From Pontibacter kalidii (GTDB lineage Bacteria > Bacteroidota > Bacteroidia > Cytophagales > Hymenobacteraceae), in assembly GCF_026278245.1 (NCBI RefSeq), contig NZ_CP111079.1, forward strand, positions 2,234,501 through 2,298,500: a DNA stretch of 64,000 nt, read 5' to 3'. Each line of letters starts with the position of its first letter. The stretch's first letter is position 1. The notes beneath the pieces were generated by a model that had not been told where the DNA came from, ran no database searches, and saw only the letters and a list, made by a program, of their open reading frames with translations. Shown here in pieces: positions 43,365-52,669 of this stretch. A program made the translations under genes and the position numbers.

Positions 43365-43678
43365 CAGAAATTTAAAGTATAGCCGCGTGTAATTGTGGCC
43401 AAAATACCTTTATTTTGATATAACTATACTTCACACCAGTTCTAGGGCTGTGCTTCGGGTACGGCGAGGGCTGGTGTGATTTTTTGTCTTAGAATGATAC
43501 TTGCTATACTTTGCCTGCCGCAAGTACAGCAAGTATAAACCTTACCCTTCTCCGCTCTTTCGGATTTCTGAATCCGGAACAGCGGAAGAAATTGAAGTAT
43601 AAAGTATAGGTATGGATCTCCCTTTCCTGGAGACTTACGCCAAAAATAACGCTACTAAAACATCAGCATTAACAGACT
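43365..43678. other. Gap after hppD with a dense AAGTATA cluster
   Basis: No gene. Contains about eight AAGTAT/ATACTT copies between 43375 and 43610 (by eye) and a possible hppD terminator: CACACCAG (43432-43439) with CTGGTGTG (43471-43478) then ATTTTTT, though the 31-nt loop is long. Confidence 0.5.
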
Positions 43679-45412
43679 ATGATAGATGCATCTATAAAAC
43701 AGAAAATTGACCAGTGGCTGTCCGGCAGCTACGACCAGGAGACGAAAAGCGAGATAAGCGGCATGCTGGAGCGCAATGAGCACGAGGCACTGTCAGATGC
43801 TTTTTACAAAGACCTGGAGTTTGGCACCGGCGGGTTGCGCGGCATCATGGGCGCCGGCAGCAACCGCATGAACCGCTATACTTTAGGTATGGCCACACAG
43901 GGCCTGTGCAACTACCTGAAGCAGAATTTTCCGGGGGAGCAGGTAAAAGTGGCCATCGCCCATGACTGCCGCAACAATTCCGATGTGTTTGCCCGCATCG
44001 CCGCTGAGATCTTCTCGGCCAATGGCATCAAAGTATACTTGTTCGAGGCACTGCGCCCAACGCCGGAGCTTTCGTTTGCCATCCGCCACCTGGGCTGCCA
44101 GAGCGGCGTGGTAGTAACAGCATCACACAACCCGAAAGAGTATAACGGCTATAAAGTATACTGGAACGATGGCGCCCAGGTGACCGCCCCGCACGACAAA
44201 AACATCATTGGCGAAGTAAACAAGATCACGTCCATCGACGAGGTGAAGTTTGAACCGAACCCGGCGCTGATCGAGCTGATTGGCCAGGAGTTGGATGAGG
44301 CCTACATGCAGGAAGTGCAGAAGCTGTCTATCTCCCAGGAGGCTATTAAACGCCAGCACGACCTCAAGATCGTGTTCTCTTCTATCCATGGCACGGGCAT
44401 TACGCTGGTGCCGGAGGTGCTACAGCGCTATGGCTTCACCAACGTGCATGTGGTGGAGGAGCAGGCTGAGCCGAACGGAGATTTCCCAACCGTGGTGTAC
44501 CCGAACCCGGAGGAGAAAGAAGCGATGACCCTCGCCCTGAACAAGGCGAAAGAGATCGACGCTGACCTGGTGCTGGCCACTGACCCTGACTCGGACCGTG
44601 TAGGCATCGCGGTAAAAAACCAGGAGGGCAACTTTGTGCTGCTGAACGGCAACCAGACCGGTGCCCTGCTCATTAACTACCTGCTGCAGGCCTGGCAGAA
44701 AGCCGGTAAACTCACGGGCAAGGAGTACGTGGTGAAAACGATCGTGACCACGGATCTCATCAAGGAGATTGCCGACAGCTACAACGTAACCATGTACGAA
44801 ACCCTGACCGGCTTCAAGTATATCGCGCAGCTCATCCGGGAGAAGGAAGGACAGGAAGTATACATTGGTGGTGGCGAGGAAAGCTACGGCTATATGATCG
44901 GCGACTTCGTGCGCGACAAGGACGCTATCTCGGCCTGCGCCCTGATCGCGGAGATGGCGGCCGTGGCCAAAGACAATGGCCAGAGCCTGTTCGAGATGAT
45001 GCTAGCCATGTACGAAAAGTATAACTTCTACAAAGAAGAGCTGGTGTCGATCACGAAGAAGGGGATGCGCGGCGCAGAGGAGATTCAGCAGATGATGGCC
45101 GACATGCGCAGCAACCCGCCAAAGCAAATAGCCGGCTCCGACGTGGTGGAAGTGCGCGACTACAAGATGAGCACACGCAAACTTATCCTGACGGGCGAAG
45201 AACACAAGCTGGACCTGGAGAGCTCGAACGTGCTGCAGTACCTGACCAAAGACGGAAGCAAAATATCGGCTCGCCCGTCCGGCACCGAGCCCAAGATCAA
45301 GTTCTACATCAGCGTAAATGAGCCCCTCGCCTCTGCCGCTGACTACCACGCCACGGAGCAGAAGCTGAACCAGAAAATCGAGCAGATGCTGAAAGACCTG
45401 AAGCTGAAGTAG
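43679..45412 (+). CDS. Phosphoglucomutase/phosphomannomutase (alpha-D-phosphohexomutase)
   Basis: 577 residues. FGTGGLRGIMGAGSNRMN opens domain 1; the phosphoserine is S149 in TASHNPKEYNGYKVY; Mg site DPDSDRVG; sugar loop GGGEESYGY; C-terminal phosphate loop RPSGTEPKIKFY. Length matches the long PgcA-type mutases that link glucose-1-P and glucose-6-P. A strong terminator follows. Single gene. Confidence 0.94.
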   Translation: MIDASIKQKIDQWLSGSYDQETKSEISGMLERNEHEALSDAFYKDLEFGTGGLRGIMGAGSNRMNRYTLGMATQGLCNYLKQNFPGEQVKVAIAHDCRNNSDVFARIAAEIFSANGIKVYLFEALRPTPELSFAIRHLGCQSGVVVTASHNPKEYNGYKVYWNDGAQVTAPHDKNIIGEVNKITSIDEVKFEPNPALIELIGQELDEAYMQEVQKLSISQEAIKRQHDLKIVFSSIHGTGITLVPEVLQRYGFTNVHVVEEQAEPNGDFPTVVYPNPEEKEAMTLALNKAKEIDADLVLATDPDSDRVGIAVKNQEGNFVLLNGNQTGALLINYLLQAWQKAGKLTGKEYVVKTIVTTDLIKEIADSYNVTMYETLTGFKYIAQLIREKEGQEVYIGGGEESYGYMIGDFVRDKDAISACALIAEMAAVAKDNGQSLFEMMLAMYEKYNFYKEELVSITKKGMRGAEEIQQMMADMRSNPPKQIAGSDVVEVRDYKMSTRKLILTGEEHKLDLESSNVLQYLTKDGSKISARPSGTEPKIKFYISVNEPLASAADYHATEQKLNQKIEQMLKDLKLK

Positions 45413-45431
45413 GGATAATTGCTACATAGTT

Positions 45432-45479
45432 AAATGGCTAAATTGCTGAAGTATAAATCGGCAGTTTAGCCATTTTTTT
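45432..45479 (+). terminator. Terminator after phosphoglucomutase
   Basis: AAATGGCTAAATTGC (45432-45446) pairs with GCAGTTTAGCCATTT (45461-45475) and T7 follows; the loop contains GAAGTATA. Confidence 0.85.
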
Positions 45480-45639
45480 GTCTGGATTAGGGTGTGTGTT
45501 GTTACTCCACTCCAGTTCTCTTTTGTAGCACAGGTTCCGACTGCCCCTACCCTTCCTCGAAACAAGTTCGGGACCCAAGGCTTCTCCAAAGATGTGAGCC
45601 TGTAGCTGCTTTAGCCAAAGTATAAGTTTTATACCCGCT

Positions 45640-45822
45640 GTTCTTGCACGGACAGGTCGAGACTGTCCCTACACAAGTGTAAACCCACCCCTAGCCCCTC
45701 CAAGGAAGGGAATTTCACCTCACCCCAACCCTCTCCTAAAAACAGGAGAGGGAGTTCTGCAGTACCGAATCCAACCACCCCTGCCCCTCCTTAGCCAAGG
45801 AGGGGAGTTCTGTTCTAGTTGC
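45640..45822. repeat. Cluster of dispersed palindromic repeats
   Basis: Contains GGACAGGTCGAGACTGTCC (45650-45668), an imperfect copy in opposite orientation of the 54886-54905 palindrome, followed by three C-rich fold-back units (about 45681-45712, 45721-45757, 45774-45812), the last two ending GGAG(A)GGGAGTTCTG. No coding capacity. These look like REP-type or MITE remnants. Confidence 0.6.
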
Positions 45823-46407
45823 ATAAGCTGTAGCTATCGAACTGATCCCAGTCCTTGGGTTGAGCGCCTTGTAGATTTCTGGTTTCGCTTTAGCGAAATT
45901 GCGGAGACCGCAGGTCAAGCAAAGGAAATGTACACCGCGCGATGCCCTTATCGAGGGCCCCTACCCCCAGGACGAGCCCTCTCGGGCTGGAGAGCACCAA
46001 AGTATACTATGAAACAATTAAGGTTGTAAAGCTGTGGATGAACGGCAGCTAGCAAGTATAGCTTGCCTCCAGTTGTAGGAAGCAGGGGCTAAAGGCACAA
46101 ACGGACGCTTGCGCCAGTGAAAGTATAGCAGCAAGTATAAACTGAAGTATAAAAGTATAGCCTAAGTATGAAGCACGGCTCTCCGAGCAAGTCGAGTTAC
46201 ACACCCGACATCATAGAAGGCACGCGCGCCAGCGATAGGTATAGCTCGTGTCAAGCTGCGGGAAGCGAAAGTTATGGAAGTATAGCCCAAGTATAACATA
46301 TGGCCGCAGCAGTTTTTAACCGGGTCCGGATAACATTTTCATACTTCAGCAGCTTTGTTAATAGATGCCTATATTTACCAGGGGCTGAAAAAAGAAAAGC
46401 ATAACAC
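45823..46407. repeat. Gene-free stretch with an AAGTATA array
   Basis: No gene seen. Between about 46000 and 46350 I count about ten AAGTAT/ATACTT copies, several spaced by only 10-15 bp (46118-46170). GCTTTAGCGAAATTGC-type short inverted segments also occur near 45885. Confidence 0.55.
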
Positions 46408-46995
46408 ATGAACACACTATTCCAAAGTATAAAACAGGTAATCGAAACGCGCCGCACCACCAAACCACCCAAGATGAACGGGCAGCGCATACCTGATGAG
46501 CAAATTACACAGCTGCTGCAGCTCGCCGACTGGGCCCCTACCCACGGCCACACCGAACCCTGGCGGTTTATAGTGTATGCCGATAAGGCCCTGAAAACCT
46601 TCTGTCAGAACCACGCTGAGCTGTACCGGCAAAACATCCCTTCCGAAAAGTTTATGCCTGAAAAGTATGAAAAACTGCAGCACATGGGCGAGAAGGCGTC
46701 GCACATTTTAGTAGCTTACATGCGCCGCGGTGATCTGCCCAAGATACCGGAACTGGAGGAAATTGCCGCCACCTCCTGCGCCATTCAGAACCTGTTGCTG
46801 GGCGCCTCTGCCCTGGGCATGGCCACGTACTGGGGCTCCGGAGGCATGGCCTATCATCCAAGTATGAAAAAGCACCTGCAGTTGCGCGAGCAGGACGTGG
46901 TGCTGGGCATCTTATACCTGGGCTACGCTGAGAATGCCGCCTACCAGGGCAAGCGTAACGTGCCGCTGCAGGAAAAGGTAATGTGGGTGAAATAA
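46408..46995 (+). CDS. Nitroreductase family protein (YdjA-like)
   Basis: 195 residues. IETRRTTKPPKMNGQRIPDEQI binds FMN phosphate; LADWAPTHGHTEPWRFIVY, CAIQNLLLGASALGMATYWGSGG and VVLGILYLGY are family blocks. Short size fits the compact YdjA class with NAD(P)H-dependent reduction of nitro or quinone compounds. It follows the repeat-rich gap; pgk is downstream with its own -7 box. Confidence 0.9.
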   Translation: MNTLFQSIKQVIETRRTTKPPKMNGQRIPDEQITQLLQLADWAPTHGHTEPWRFIVYADKALKTFCQNHAELYRQNIPSEKFMPEKYEKLQHMGEKASHILVAYMRRGDLPKIPELEEIAATSCAIQNLLLGASALGMATYWGSGGMAYHPSMKKHLQLREQDVVLGILYLGYAENAAYQGKRNVPLQEKVMWVK

Positions 46996-47080
46996 GTTAA
47001 AGAAGTTAAAGAAGTCGAACTTACGGCAGGAACACGATTTCTTTTGCCCTTCTCTCATTCCCTTGCTATAGGCAATTCGC

Positions 47081-47088
47081 TATATTTG
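47081..47088 (+). promoter_or_regulatory. -7 box for pgk
   Basis: TATATTTG is an exact TAnnTTTG, 68 bp before the pgk ATG. The nearest TTG (47063-47065) is only 15 bp upstream, shorter than usual. Confidence 0.5.
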
Positions 47089-47156
47089 TAGAGCAACAAA
47101 ATTCCGCGAAACACGAAAAACGAGTGAACGCTTTTACAAAATCATAACCATACCCC

Positions 47157-48356
47157 ATGAGAACAATTGACGAGTATAATTTTGCCGGCAAGAAGGCTTT
47201 GGTGCGCGTAGACTTCAACGTGCCCCTCGACAGCGAGTACAGGATCACCGACGATACCCGCATTCGTGCGGCCGTACCCACCATCAACAAGATCCTGAAC
47301 GATGGCGGAGCCGTGATCCTGATGTCGCACCTGGGCCGCCCTAAAAGCGGGCCGGAGGAGAAATTCTCGCTGCGCCACCTGGTGCCGCGCCTGGAGCAGG
47401 AGTTCAAGACCAAGGTGCTGTTCGCCCCTGACTGCGTAGGCCCGGAGGCGGCACAACTGGCACAGGAACTGCAGCCCGGCGAAATTCTGCTGCTCGAAAA
47501 CCTGCGCTTCCATAAGGCGGAGGAAAAAGGCGACCCGGATTTTGCCCGTGCGCTCTCTACCTTGGGTGATGTGTACGTAAACGATGCCTTCGGCACGGCG
47601 CACCGCGAGCACGCCTCCACAGCCGTTATTGCGCGCTACTTCCCCAACGATAAGATGATGGGGTACGTAATGCAGGCCGAGCTGGAGAACGCCCGCCGCG
47701 TGCTGGAGAACTCCGAGCGCCCTTACACGGCCATCATGGGCGGGGCCAAGATCTCTGATAAGATCCTGATCATCGAAAAGCTGCTCGACCGCGTGGATAA
47801 CCTGCTGATTGGTGGGGGTATGTCTTATACTTTCGTGAAGGCTGATGGTGGCGAGATCGGCTCCTCGCTGGTGGAAGAGGATAAGCTGGAACTGGCTAAC
47901 CGCCTCATCAAGATGGCCAAAGAAAAAGGCGTTAACATCATGATCCCCGTGGATTCTGTGATCGCAGACGCCTTCAGCAACGACGCCAACGTCGACACGA
48001 AGCTGAGCCACCACATTCCGCAGAACTGGATGGGGCTGGATATCGGCCCCGACGCGCGCGAGCAGTATGCTGCCGTTATCGCCAACTCCAAGACCATCCT
48101 GTGGAACGGCCCGATGGGCGTGTTCGAAATGTCAAATTTCTCGGTGGGCACTGAGGCCGTGGCTGATGCCGTGGTAGCCGCGACAGCCAATGGAGCATAC
48201 TCGCTGATAGGTGGCGGAGACTCTGCCGCAGCCGTAAACAAATTTGGATACGCCGATCGCGTGTCCTATGTATCAACAGGCGGCGGGGCGCTGCTGGAGT
48301 ACATGGAAGGCAAAACCCTGCCTGGCGTTGCCGCCCTCGAACGCACCGATTACTAA
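47157..48356 (+). CDS. pgk: Phosphoglycerate kinase
   Basis: 399 residues. [79 protein letters not shown] [10 protein letters not shown] and GGGDSAAAV run in family order. It makes ATP from 1,3-bisphosphoglycerate in glycolysis. A terminator lies 11 bp past the stop. Confidence 0.97.
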   Translation: MRTIDEYNFAGKKALVRVDFNVPLDSEYRITDDTRIRAAVPTINKILNDGGAVILMSHLGRPKSGPEEKFSLRHLVPRLEQEFKTKVLFAPDCVGPEAAQLAQELQPGEILLLENLRFHKAEEKGDPDFARALSTLGDVYVNDAFGTAHREHASTAVIARYFPNDKMMGYVMQAELENARRVLENSERPYTAIMGGAKISDKILIIEKLLDRVDNLLIGGGMSYTFVKADGGEIGSSLVEEDKLELANRLIKMAKEKGVNIMIPVDSVIADAFSNDANVDTKLSHHIPQNWMGLDIGPDAREQYAAVIANSKTILWNGPMGVFEMSNFSVGTEAVADAVVAATANGAYSLIGGGDSAAAVNKFGYADRVSYVSTGGGALLEYMEGKTLPGVAALERTDY

Positions 48357-48367
48357 TGTCTTACCCC

Positions 48368-48402
48368 CTGCCTTTCCCTAACCCGGAAAGGCAGTATTTT
48401 TT
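48368..48402 (+). terminator. Terminator between pgk and the CoA-transferase
   Basis: CTGCCTTTCC (48368-48377) pairs with GGAAAGGCAG (48385-48394), followed by TATTTTTTA. It ends only 6 bp before the next ATG, so the CoA-transferase may be fed by read-through or by a promoter inside this segment. Confidence 0.85.
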
Positions 48403-48408
48403 ATAAAT

Positions 48409-49698
48409 ATGTCCGATAATAAAGTAACCTACCAGTCAGCTGAGGAAGCCCTCTCAGTTATTAGATCCGGGGATCGTGTTTTTATACAGGGCAGCGCCGC
48501 CACGCCGCAGTACCTGGTACGCAAACTAGCCGAGCGTGCCGATGAGTTGCGTGACGTGGAGTTGGTAAGCATCACCACCTATGGCGAGTTTCCGCTGTCG
48601 GAGGAGCAGTATAAAGACTCGTTCTTCATCAACTCCCTGTTTGTCTCGGCCAATGTGCGCGATGCCGTGAACAGCGGCCGCGGCGATTATGTGCCGATCT
48701 TCCTGAGCGAGATCCCGGGACTGTTCAGGACCGGTAAGATGCCTTTGGATGTGGCCATCGTGCACGTATCCCCGCCTGACCGCCATGGCTACTGCTCGCT
48801 GGGCGTCTCGGTGGATATTACCCGGGAGGCCGTACTTAGCGCCAAGCATGTTATTGCCCAGGTAAACCCGCAGATGCCACGCACCCACGGGGATGGCCTG
48901 ATACACGTAAGCCGCTTTGATGTGTTGGTGGAAATAGACGAGGCACTGCCAGAGGTAGACTACAGCCTGCGCATCACTGACAGGGAAAGAGCGATTGCCA
49001 GGTATGTGGCCGAGATGGTGGAAGATGGTGCCACGCTGCAAATGGGTATCGGGGCTATACCGGATGCCGTGCTCAACAGCCTGACCAACCATAAGGAGCT
49101 GGGTATCCATACCGAGATGATGTCGAACGGGGTGATGGACCTGGTGGAGAAAGGCGTGATCACCAACGAGCACAAGTACAGGCACCCGGGCCGTATTGCT
49201 ACGGGCTTTATAGTAGGCAACCGCAAGTTCTACGATTTTGTGGATGACAACCCGCTTATCCTGATGCAGCGCACCGACTACGTAAACGATGTAACGATCA
49301 TCCGCTCCAACCCGAAGGTAACGGCCATTAACAGTGCCATCGAGATAGACCTGACGGGACAGGTGGTGGCCGATACAATCGGAAAGTATCAGTTCTCAGG
49401 CATTGGCGGGCAGATGGATTTTATCCGTGGCGCGGCACTGTCAGAGGGAGGTAAGCCTATTATCGCCTTGCCATCGGTAACAAACAAGGGTATCTCCAGA
49501 ATCACTCCGCTGATAAACGAGGGGGCTGCCGTAACCACGACCCGGGCGCACGTGCACTACGTGGTAACAGAGTATGGCGTAGCCTACCTGTATGGTAAGA
49601 ACCTGCGCCAGCGTGCCAAGGCACTCATCAACATTGCCCACCCAGACCACCGTGAGCGGCTGGAGAAGGAGGCGGTGGAGCGCTACGGCTACATCTAA
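48409..49698 (+). CDS. Acetyl-CoA hydrolase/transferase family (acyl-CoA:acetate CoA-transferase)
   Basis: 429 residues. VFIQGSAATPQYLV at the N terminus, a catalytic Glu at 236 in GIHTEMMSNGVMDL that forms the glutamyl-CoA intermediate, and GGQMDFIRGAALSEGGKPIIALPS are 4-hydroxybutyrate/acetate CoA-transferase motifs. Probable role is moving CoA between acetate and succinyl- or butyryl-type acids. The start is immediately after a terminator. Confidence 0.92.
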   Translation: MSDNKVTYQSAEEALSVIRSGDRVFIQGSAATPQYLVRKLAERADELRDVELVSITTYGEFPLSEEQYKDSFFINSLFVSANVRDAVNSGRGDYVPIFLSEIPGLFRTGKMPLDVAIVHVSPPDRHGYCSLGVSVDITREAVLSAKHVIAQVNPQMPRTHGDGLIHVSRFDVLVEIDEALPEVDYSLRITDRERAIARYVAEMVEDGATLQMGIGAIPDAVLNSLTNHKELGIHTEMMSNGVMDLVEKGVITNEHKYRHPGRIATGFIVGNRKFYDFVDDNPLILMQRTDYVNDVTIIRSNPKVTAINSAIEIDLTGQVVADTIGKYQFSGIGGQMDFIRGAALSEGGKPIIALPSVTNKGISRITPLINEGAAVTTTRAHVHYVVTEYGVAYLYGKNLRQRAKALINIAHPDHRERLEKEAVERYGYI

Positions 49699-49701
49699 CA
49701 G

Positions 49702-49721
49702 AAAGTATAAATTTATACTTT
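49702..49721. repeat. Perfect 20-bp palindrome of two facing AAGTATA motifs
   Basis: AAAGTATAAATTTATACTTT, 3 bp past the CoA-transferase stop and directly before a terminator. Confidence 0.8.
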
Positions 49722-49728
49722 AACAGAG

Positions 49729-49765
49729 CTCCCTGCTGCTTCATAGTGGCAGGGAGTTTCTTTTT
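49729..49765 (+). terminator. Terminator after the CoA-transferase
   Basis: CTCCCTGC (49729-49736) pairs with GCAGGGAG (49749-49756), then TTTCTTTTT. Nothing else is visible in the gap to 49981. Confidence 0.75.
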
Positions 49766-49981
49766 GGCTTTACATAAGTAATCAACTGCTACTCCTTTCC
49801 AACAGTTTCTGCAGCATGCAGTATGATGGTTTACTGATACTCCGTATCAGGGAGAAGTAAAAGTTCCCAGGCCTGGTAACGCATCAATTTGGCTGCCCAT
49901 AGGCACTGGTTGGGAAGCATTGGATTCCGGAAGAGTATATAGCCCTAGGGCTTAAAAAACTGAAGAAACGCTAGGCAGGAA

Positions 49982-50509
49982 TCAGGCCTGCTCTTTCCGC
50001 TGCAACACCTTAATCGTTACCAGCAACTGCCCCACGTGGCGCATGGTGTGCTCGGCAGCGTGGAACAGGAGTCCCAAAACCGTGGAGGGGAGCTGTGCCC
50101 TGCCTACACCCCTAAAGTCGGTAAGAGAGGCTTCGTCCGTTCGCCGCAGCTGCTCCAGCGCCTGATCCACCTGCCGGTCAAAATTCCTCACCAGGTCCTG
50201 TACAGGGTATGCCTTATCATCTGCCGGCTTACCCTCGGCACGCAGGTTACTCAGCTGTTCCTCCGAGAGTTGCTCCCCCCGGGCATAGGTAAACAACCGT
50301 TCGATCACTCCCTTCAGGTGCTGCAGGTGAAAACCTACCGAAGCCACACCGGCAGGCTGTTCCCACAGCAATTCCTCCGGGAAACCCTCCATTAAAGTGT
50401 GTACCTCCTCCCGTGCCTGCAGGAGCGCATGGGCCACAGGCTGCAGCAATGCCGGCACCCCGTCCACCGGCCCGCTTTGCCATGCCTCAAGTTTTTTAGA
50501 TTGTGCCAT
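49982..50509 (-). CDS. DinB-family four-helix protein
   Basis: 175 residues, helical. Candidate metal ligands: H in VGFHLQHLKG (residue about 62) and H in LLFHAAEHTMRHVGQL near 151-158, the DinB/YfiT three-His pattern. Members act as thiol transferases or hydrolases; specific substrate unknown. 36 bp separate it from the DUF218-like gene upstream on the same strand, so they may be co-transcribed. Confidence 0.88.
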   Translation of the reverse strand: MAQSKKLEAWQSGPVDGVPALLQPVAHALLQAREEVHTLMEGFPEELLWEQPAGVASVGFHLQHLKGVIERLFTYARGEQLSEEQLSNLRAEGKPADDKAYPVQDLVRNFDRQVDQALEQLRRTDEASLTDFRGVGRAQLPSTVLGLLFHAAEHTMRHVGQLLVTIKVLQRKEQA

Positions 50510-50545
50510 ATGTGTTGTTGCTTTGCTCTATGATGAAATTATTCT

Positions 50546-51166
50546 CTACAACTGCTTTTGGTCGCGGCGGCTGAGGTAGTCCAGCACCTCCTCCACTGCC
50601 TCCAGGTCGCCTTGTGCGTTATACTTACGGATGCGCTCCATCTCCCCTTTTATCAGTCCGGCGCGCGTATCTTCCACCTTCCCCTGCGAGTGAGTTACCT
50701 TCCGGCACCACGGCAATGGCTTGCCCGGTTGGCTATACAAGTATAGCTGCGGGTAGTGGCGGTGTGCTGCGGTAACGGCCGTCATGAACGCACGCGGCTG
50801 CTGGAATGGCGCTGCCGCCACAGCTATGCTTTTGTAGCCTTTGTCTTTGGCGTGTTTGGCCATGGCCTCCGCCTCTATGAGCGTGTGCAGGTACGCTTTT
50901 CCGGGATCGGGAACACCCTCCAGTTTATCGGAAAGAATGCCTCTTTTTATCATTTCCTCGTACCAGGCTTCATAGCCCGGGTAACCGCTGAGGGGCTCCG
51001 CTTGCAGAAAAAGCACTTTTTGTACCTGCCCCTCCTGTACCAGGCGCTTGGCAATTGAGAAGCTGGATTCCTGGTTATCCTCCGTCTGCCCGAACAGGAA
51101 CAGCGCATCTAAGGGTTTATCTGGCAAGGTATCGGCAAGGGTGCGGATAATGAGTTCTTCTAGCAT
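50546..51166 (-). CDS. YdcF/DUF218-like ElyC/SanA family protein
   Basis: 206 residues. [28 protein letters not shown] resembles the N-terminal alpha/beta segment of DUF218 proteins, followed by [34 protein letters not shown], where such proteins carry TxxxH-type motifs. No membrane anchor, unlike SanA. Function unknown. Co-directional with the DinB gene. Confidence 0.7.
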   Translation of the reverse strand: MLEELIIRTLADTLPDKPLDALFLFGQTEDNQESSFSIAKRLVQEGQVQKVLFLQAEPLSGYPGYEAWYEEMIKRGILSDKLEGVPDPGKAYLHTLIEAEAMAKHAKDKGYKSIAVAAAPFQQPRAFMTAVTAAHRHYPQLYLYSQPGKPLPWCRKVTHSQGKVEDTRAGLIKGEMERIRKYNAQGDLEAVEEVLDYLSRRDQKQL

Positions 51167-51226
51167 AGCTCCCTTATACGCTCGTTACCTGCACTGGGGT
51201 GTCGTTATACTTTAGGCGGAAATACG

Positions 51227-51234
51227 TACTTTTG
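51227..51234 (+). promoter_or_regulatory. -7 box directly before the VF530 start codon
   Basis: TACTTTTG is an exact TAnnTTTG and ends 4 bp before the ATG at 51239, so the mRNA may be leaderless or nearly so. Confidence 0.45.
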
Positions 51235-51238
51235 CGGT

Positions 51239-51466
51239 ATGGCAGAAGAACAGAAAAAGAACCCGCTCCACGGCGTAACGCTGCAAATGATGCTGGAGCA
51301 CCTGGTAGAAGTATATGGCTGGGAGCACCTGAGCCACAAGATCAACCTGAACTGCTTCAAGAACGACCCGAGCATCAAATCCAGCCTCACGTTTCTGCGC
51401 CGCACCCCCTGGGCACGCAACAAGGTGGAGCATTTATACTTGTACACCCTCCGGAAGTTTAAGTAA
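51239..51466 (+). CDS. VF530 family (DUF2132) small protein
   Basis: 75 residues. [60 protein letters not shown] cover the full VF530 domain, a small helical fold proposed to bind DNA. Start fixed by the family N terminus. Its -7 box lies just before the ATG. Single gene. Confidence 0.92.
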   Translation: MAEEQKKNPLHGVTLQMMLEHLVEVYGWEHLSHKINLNCFKNDPSIKSSLTFLRRTPWARNKVEHLYLYTLRKFK

Positions 51467-51543
51467 GGAACAGCTTCATGTCCTGAAAGTATAAGCCATA
51501 CTTTATTCTTTGATACATAGCCTATATTTTATATATTAAAACC

Positions 51544-51792
51544 ATGATGATAAACGACAAACTACAGATGGTAAAGTATGGGCTATTATATTTTATATCC
51601 TTTGCTCTTGGTGTTACTCTCCTGAAGCTGTGGGATACATGGAAATGCCTACTGGCAGGTAATACGATAGATTGGCAAACCACATTGAGCGGGTTAGACT
51701 TGAGTGTAATAGCCGCCATAGCCTTACCCATCTCTGTATCCTTATCCTTAGCTAGTAGGAAGAAGCGAAAGAGCAAAGCTTTAACCAGTTAA
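51544..51792 (+). CDS. Hypothetical two-helix membrane protein
   Basis: 82 residues, two hydrophobic segments (about 12-30 and 52-70) and a basic tail RKKRKSKA, predicting both ends cytosolic. More AT-rich than neighbours. No family recognised. It converges with the DUF2807 gene, 6 bp apart. Confidence 0.6.
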   Translation: MMINDKLQMVKYGLLYFISFALGVTLLKLWDTWKCLLAGNTIDWQTTLSGLDLSVIAAIALPISVSLSLASRKKRKSKALTS

Positions 51793-51798
51793 GCAGCG

Positions 51799-52512
51799 CT
51801 ACCTTTTCACCACTTTGCCGGAGCCGGAGATATTGGTGGTTACAGCCGGATTTCCCAGGTAGTATACTACTCCGCTTCCCGAAATATCAGCGGCCAGTGC
51901 CTCGGAAGCGTTTACCTCTGCCACACCGGACCCGGAGAGGTTCACGGTCACGTTCTTGGATTGCAGGTCGAAGGCAGCGGCCTTGCCAGAGCCAGAGATA
52001 TTCACAGTATACAGAGGCGCCTCCCCATGCAGCGCCACCTCGCCGGAGCCTGTTACACGGGCGATCACTTTCGCCGCTACTACGTCAAAATCGATCTTAC
52101 CCGAACCATTAATCTCTACCGCCAACTCGTTTGCTGTAAACTCATCCTGACTAACAATGCGCCCGGAGCCGTTTAGGTACAGCGACTGCACCTGCGGCAT
52201 GGTAATATATACCTCCACCGTTTTGCTCCTCCTTACGCAGTCGCGGTGCTCGATCTCCCAAGTGTTGTTGCTGATGCTGGTTTCTAGCTGGTCCAGGATA
52301 TTGGGCTCTCCCCTTACCTCCACCAGTTGCGTTTCGCCCTGGGTAATGTATACTTTAAAATCGCCGTTGGCCTCCACCCTGCTGAACGGCTGCAGGTTTA
52401 GCGTGCGTGTCTCAAGATCTCCCTCTCCTTTAATGCAGTTGTTATCCTCGCAGGCACTTAATGTGCCAGCAGACATTAGAGCAAAGAGAACGCTTCTCCC
52501 TTCGTAATCCAT
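51799..52512 (-). CDS. DUF2807 head-GIN domain lipoprotein
   Basis: 237 residues. Right-handed beta-helix repeats with the recurrent turn GSGK/GSGE/GSGV (about 110-235), typical of DUF2807 putative autotransporter adhesins. A lipobox LSAC sits near residue 21. The N terminus MDYEGRS is acidic and poor for a signal; in another frame the DNA just upstream encodes MRWITKG, and one extra G in the GGG run would join it to RSVLFALMSAGTLSAC, a proper lipoprotein signal. A frame lesion here is therefore likely. Confidence 0.85.
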   Translation of the reverse strand: MDYEGRSVLFALMSAGTLSACEDNNCIKGEGDLETRTLNLQPFSRVEANGDFKVYITQGETQLVEVRGEPNILDQLETSISNNTWEIEHRDCVRRSKTVEVYITMPQVQSLYLNGSGRIVSQDEFTANELAVEINGSGKIDFDVVAAKVIARVTGSGEVALHGEAPLYTVNISGSGKAAAFDLQSKNVTVNLSGSGVAEVNASEALAADISGSGVVYYLGNPAVTTNISGSGKVVKR

Positions 52513-52669
52513 CTCATAGTTTCATTTTTTAAATGCACCATGATAAGTAGATACCTGCAGCTGTGAATGCGTTGCATTGGGTAGAGAAAATCCAGCACCA
52601 AAGTATGCGGTATTGTGCCGACGAGCAGTAACACCTGGTGAGGGTGTGGTGGTAGGGGGTAAGGGATAG

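Noticed and set aside
45640..46300. CRISPR array in the repeat-rich gap
   Set aside because: Repeated units are palindromic and unequally spaced, with no constant repeat-spacer periodicity and no cas genes.
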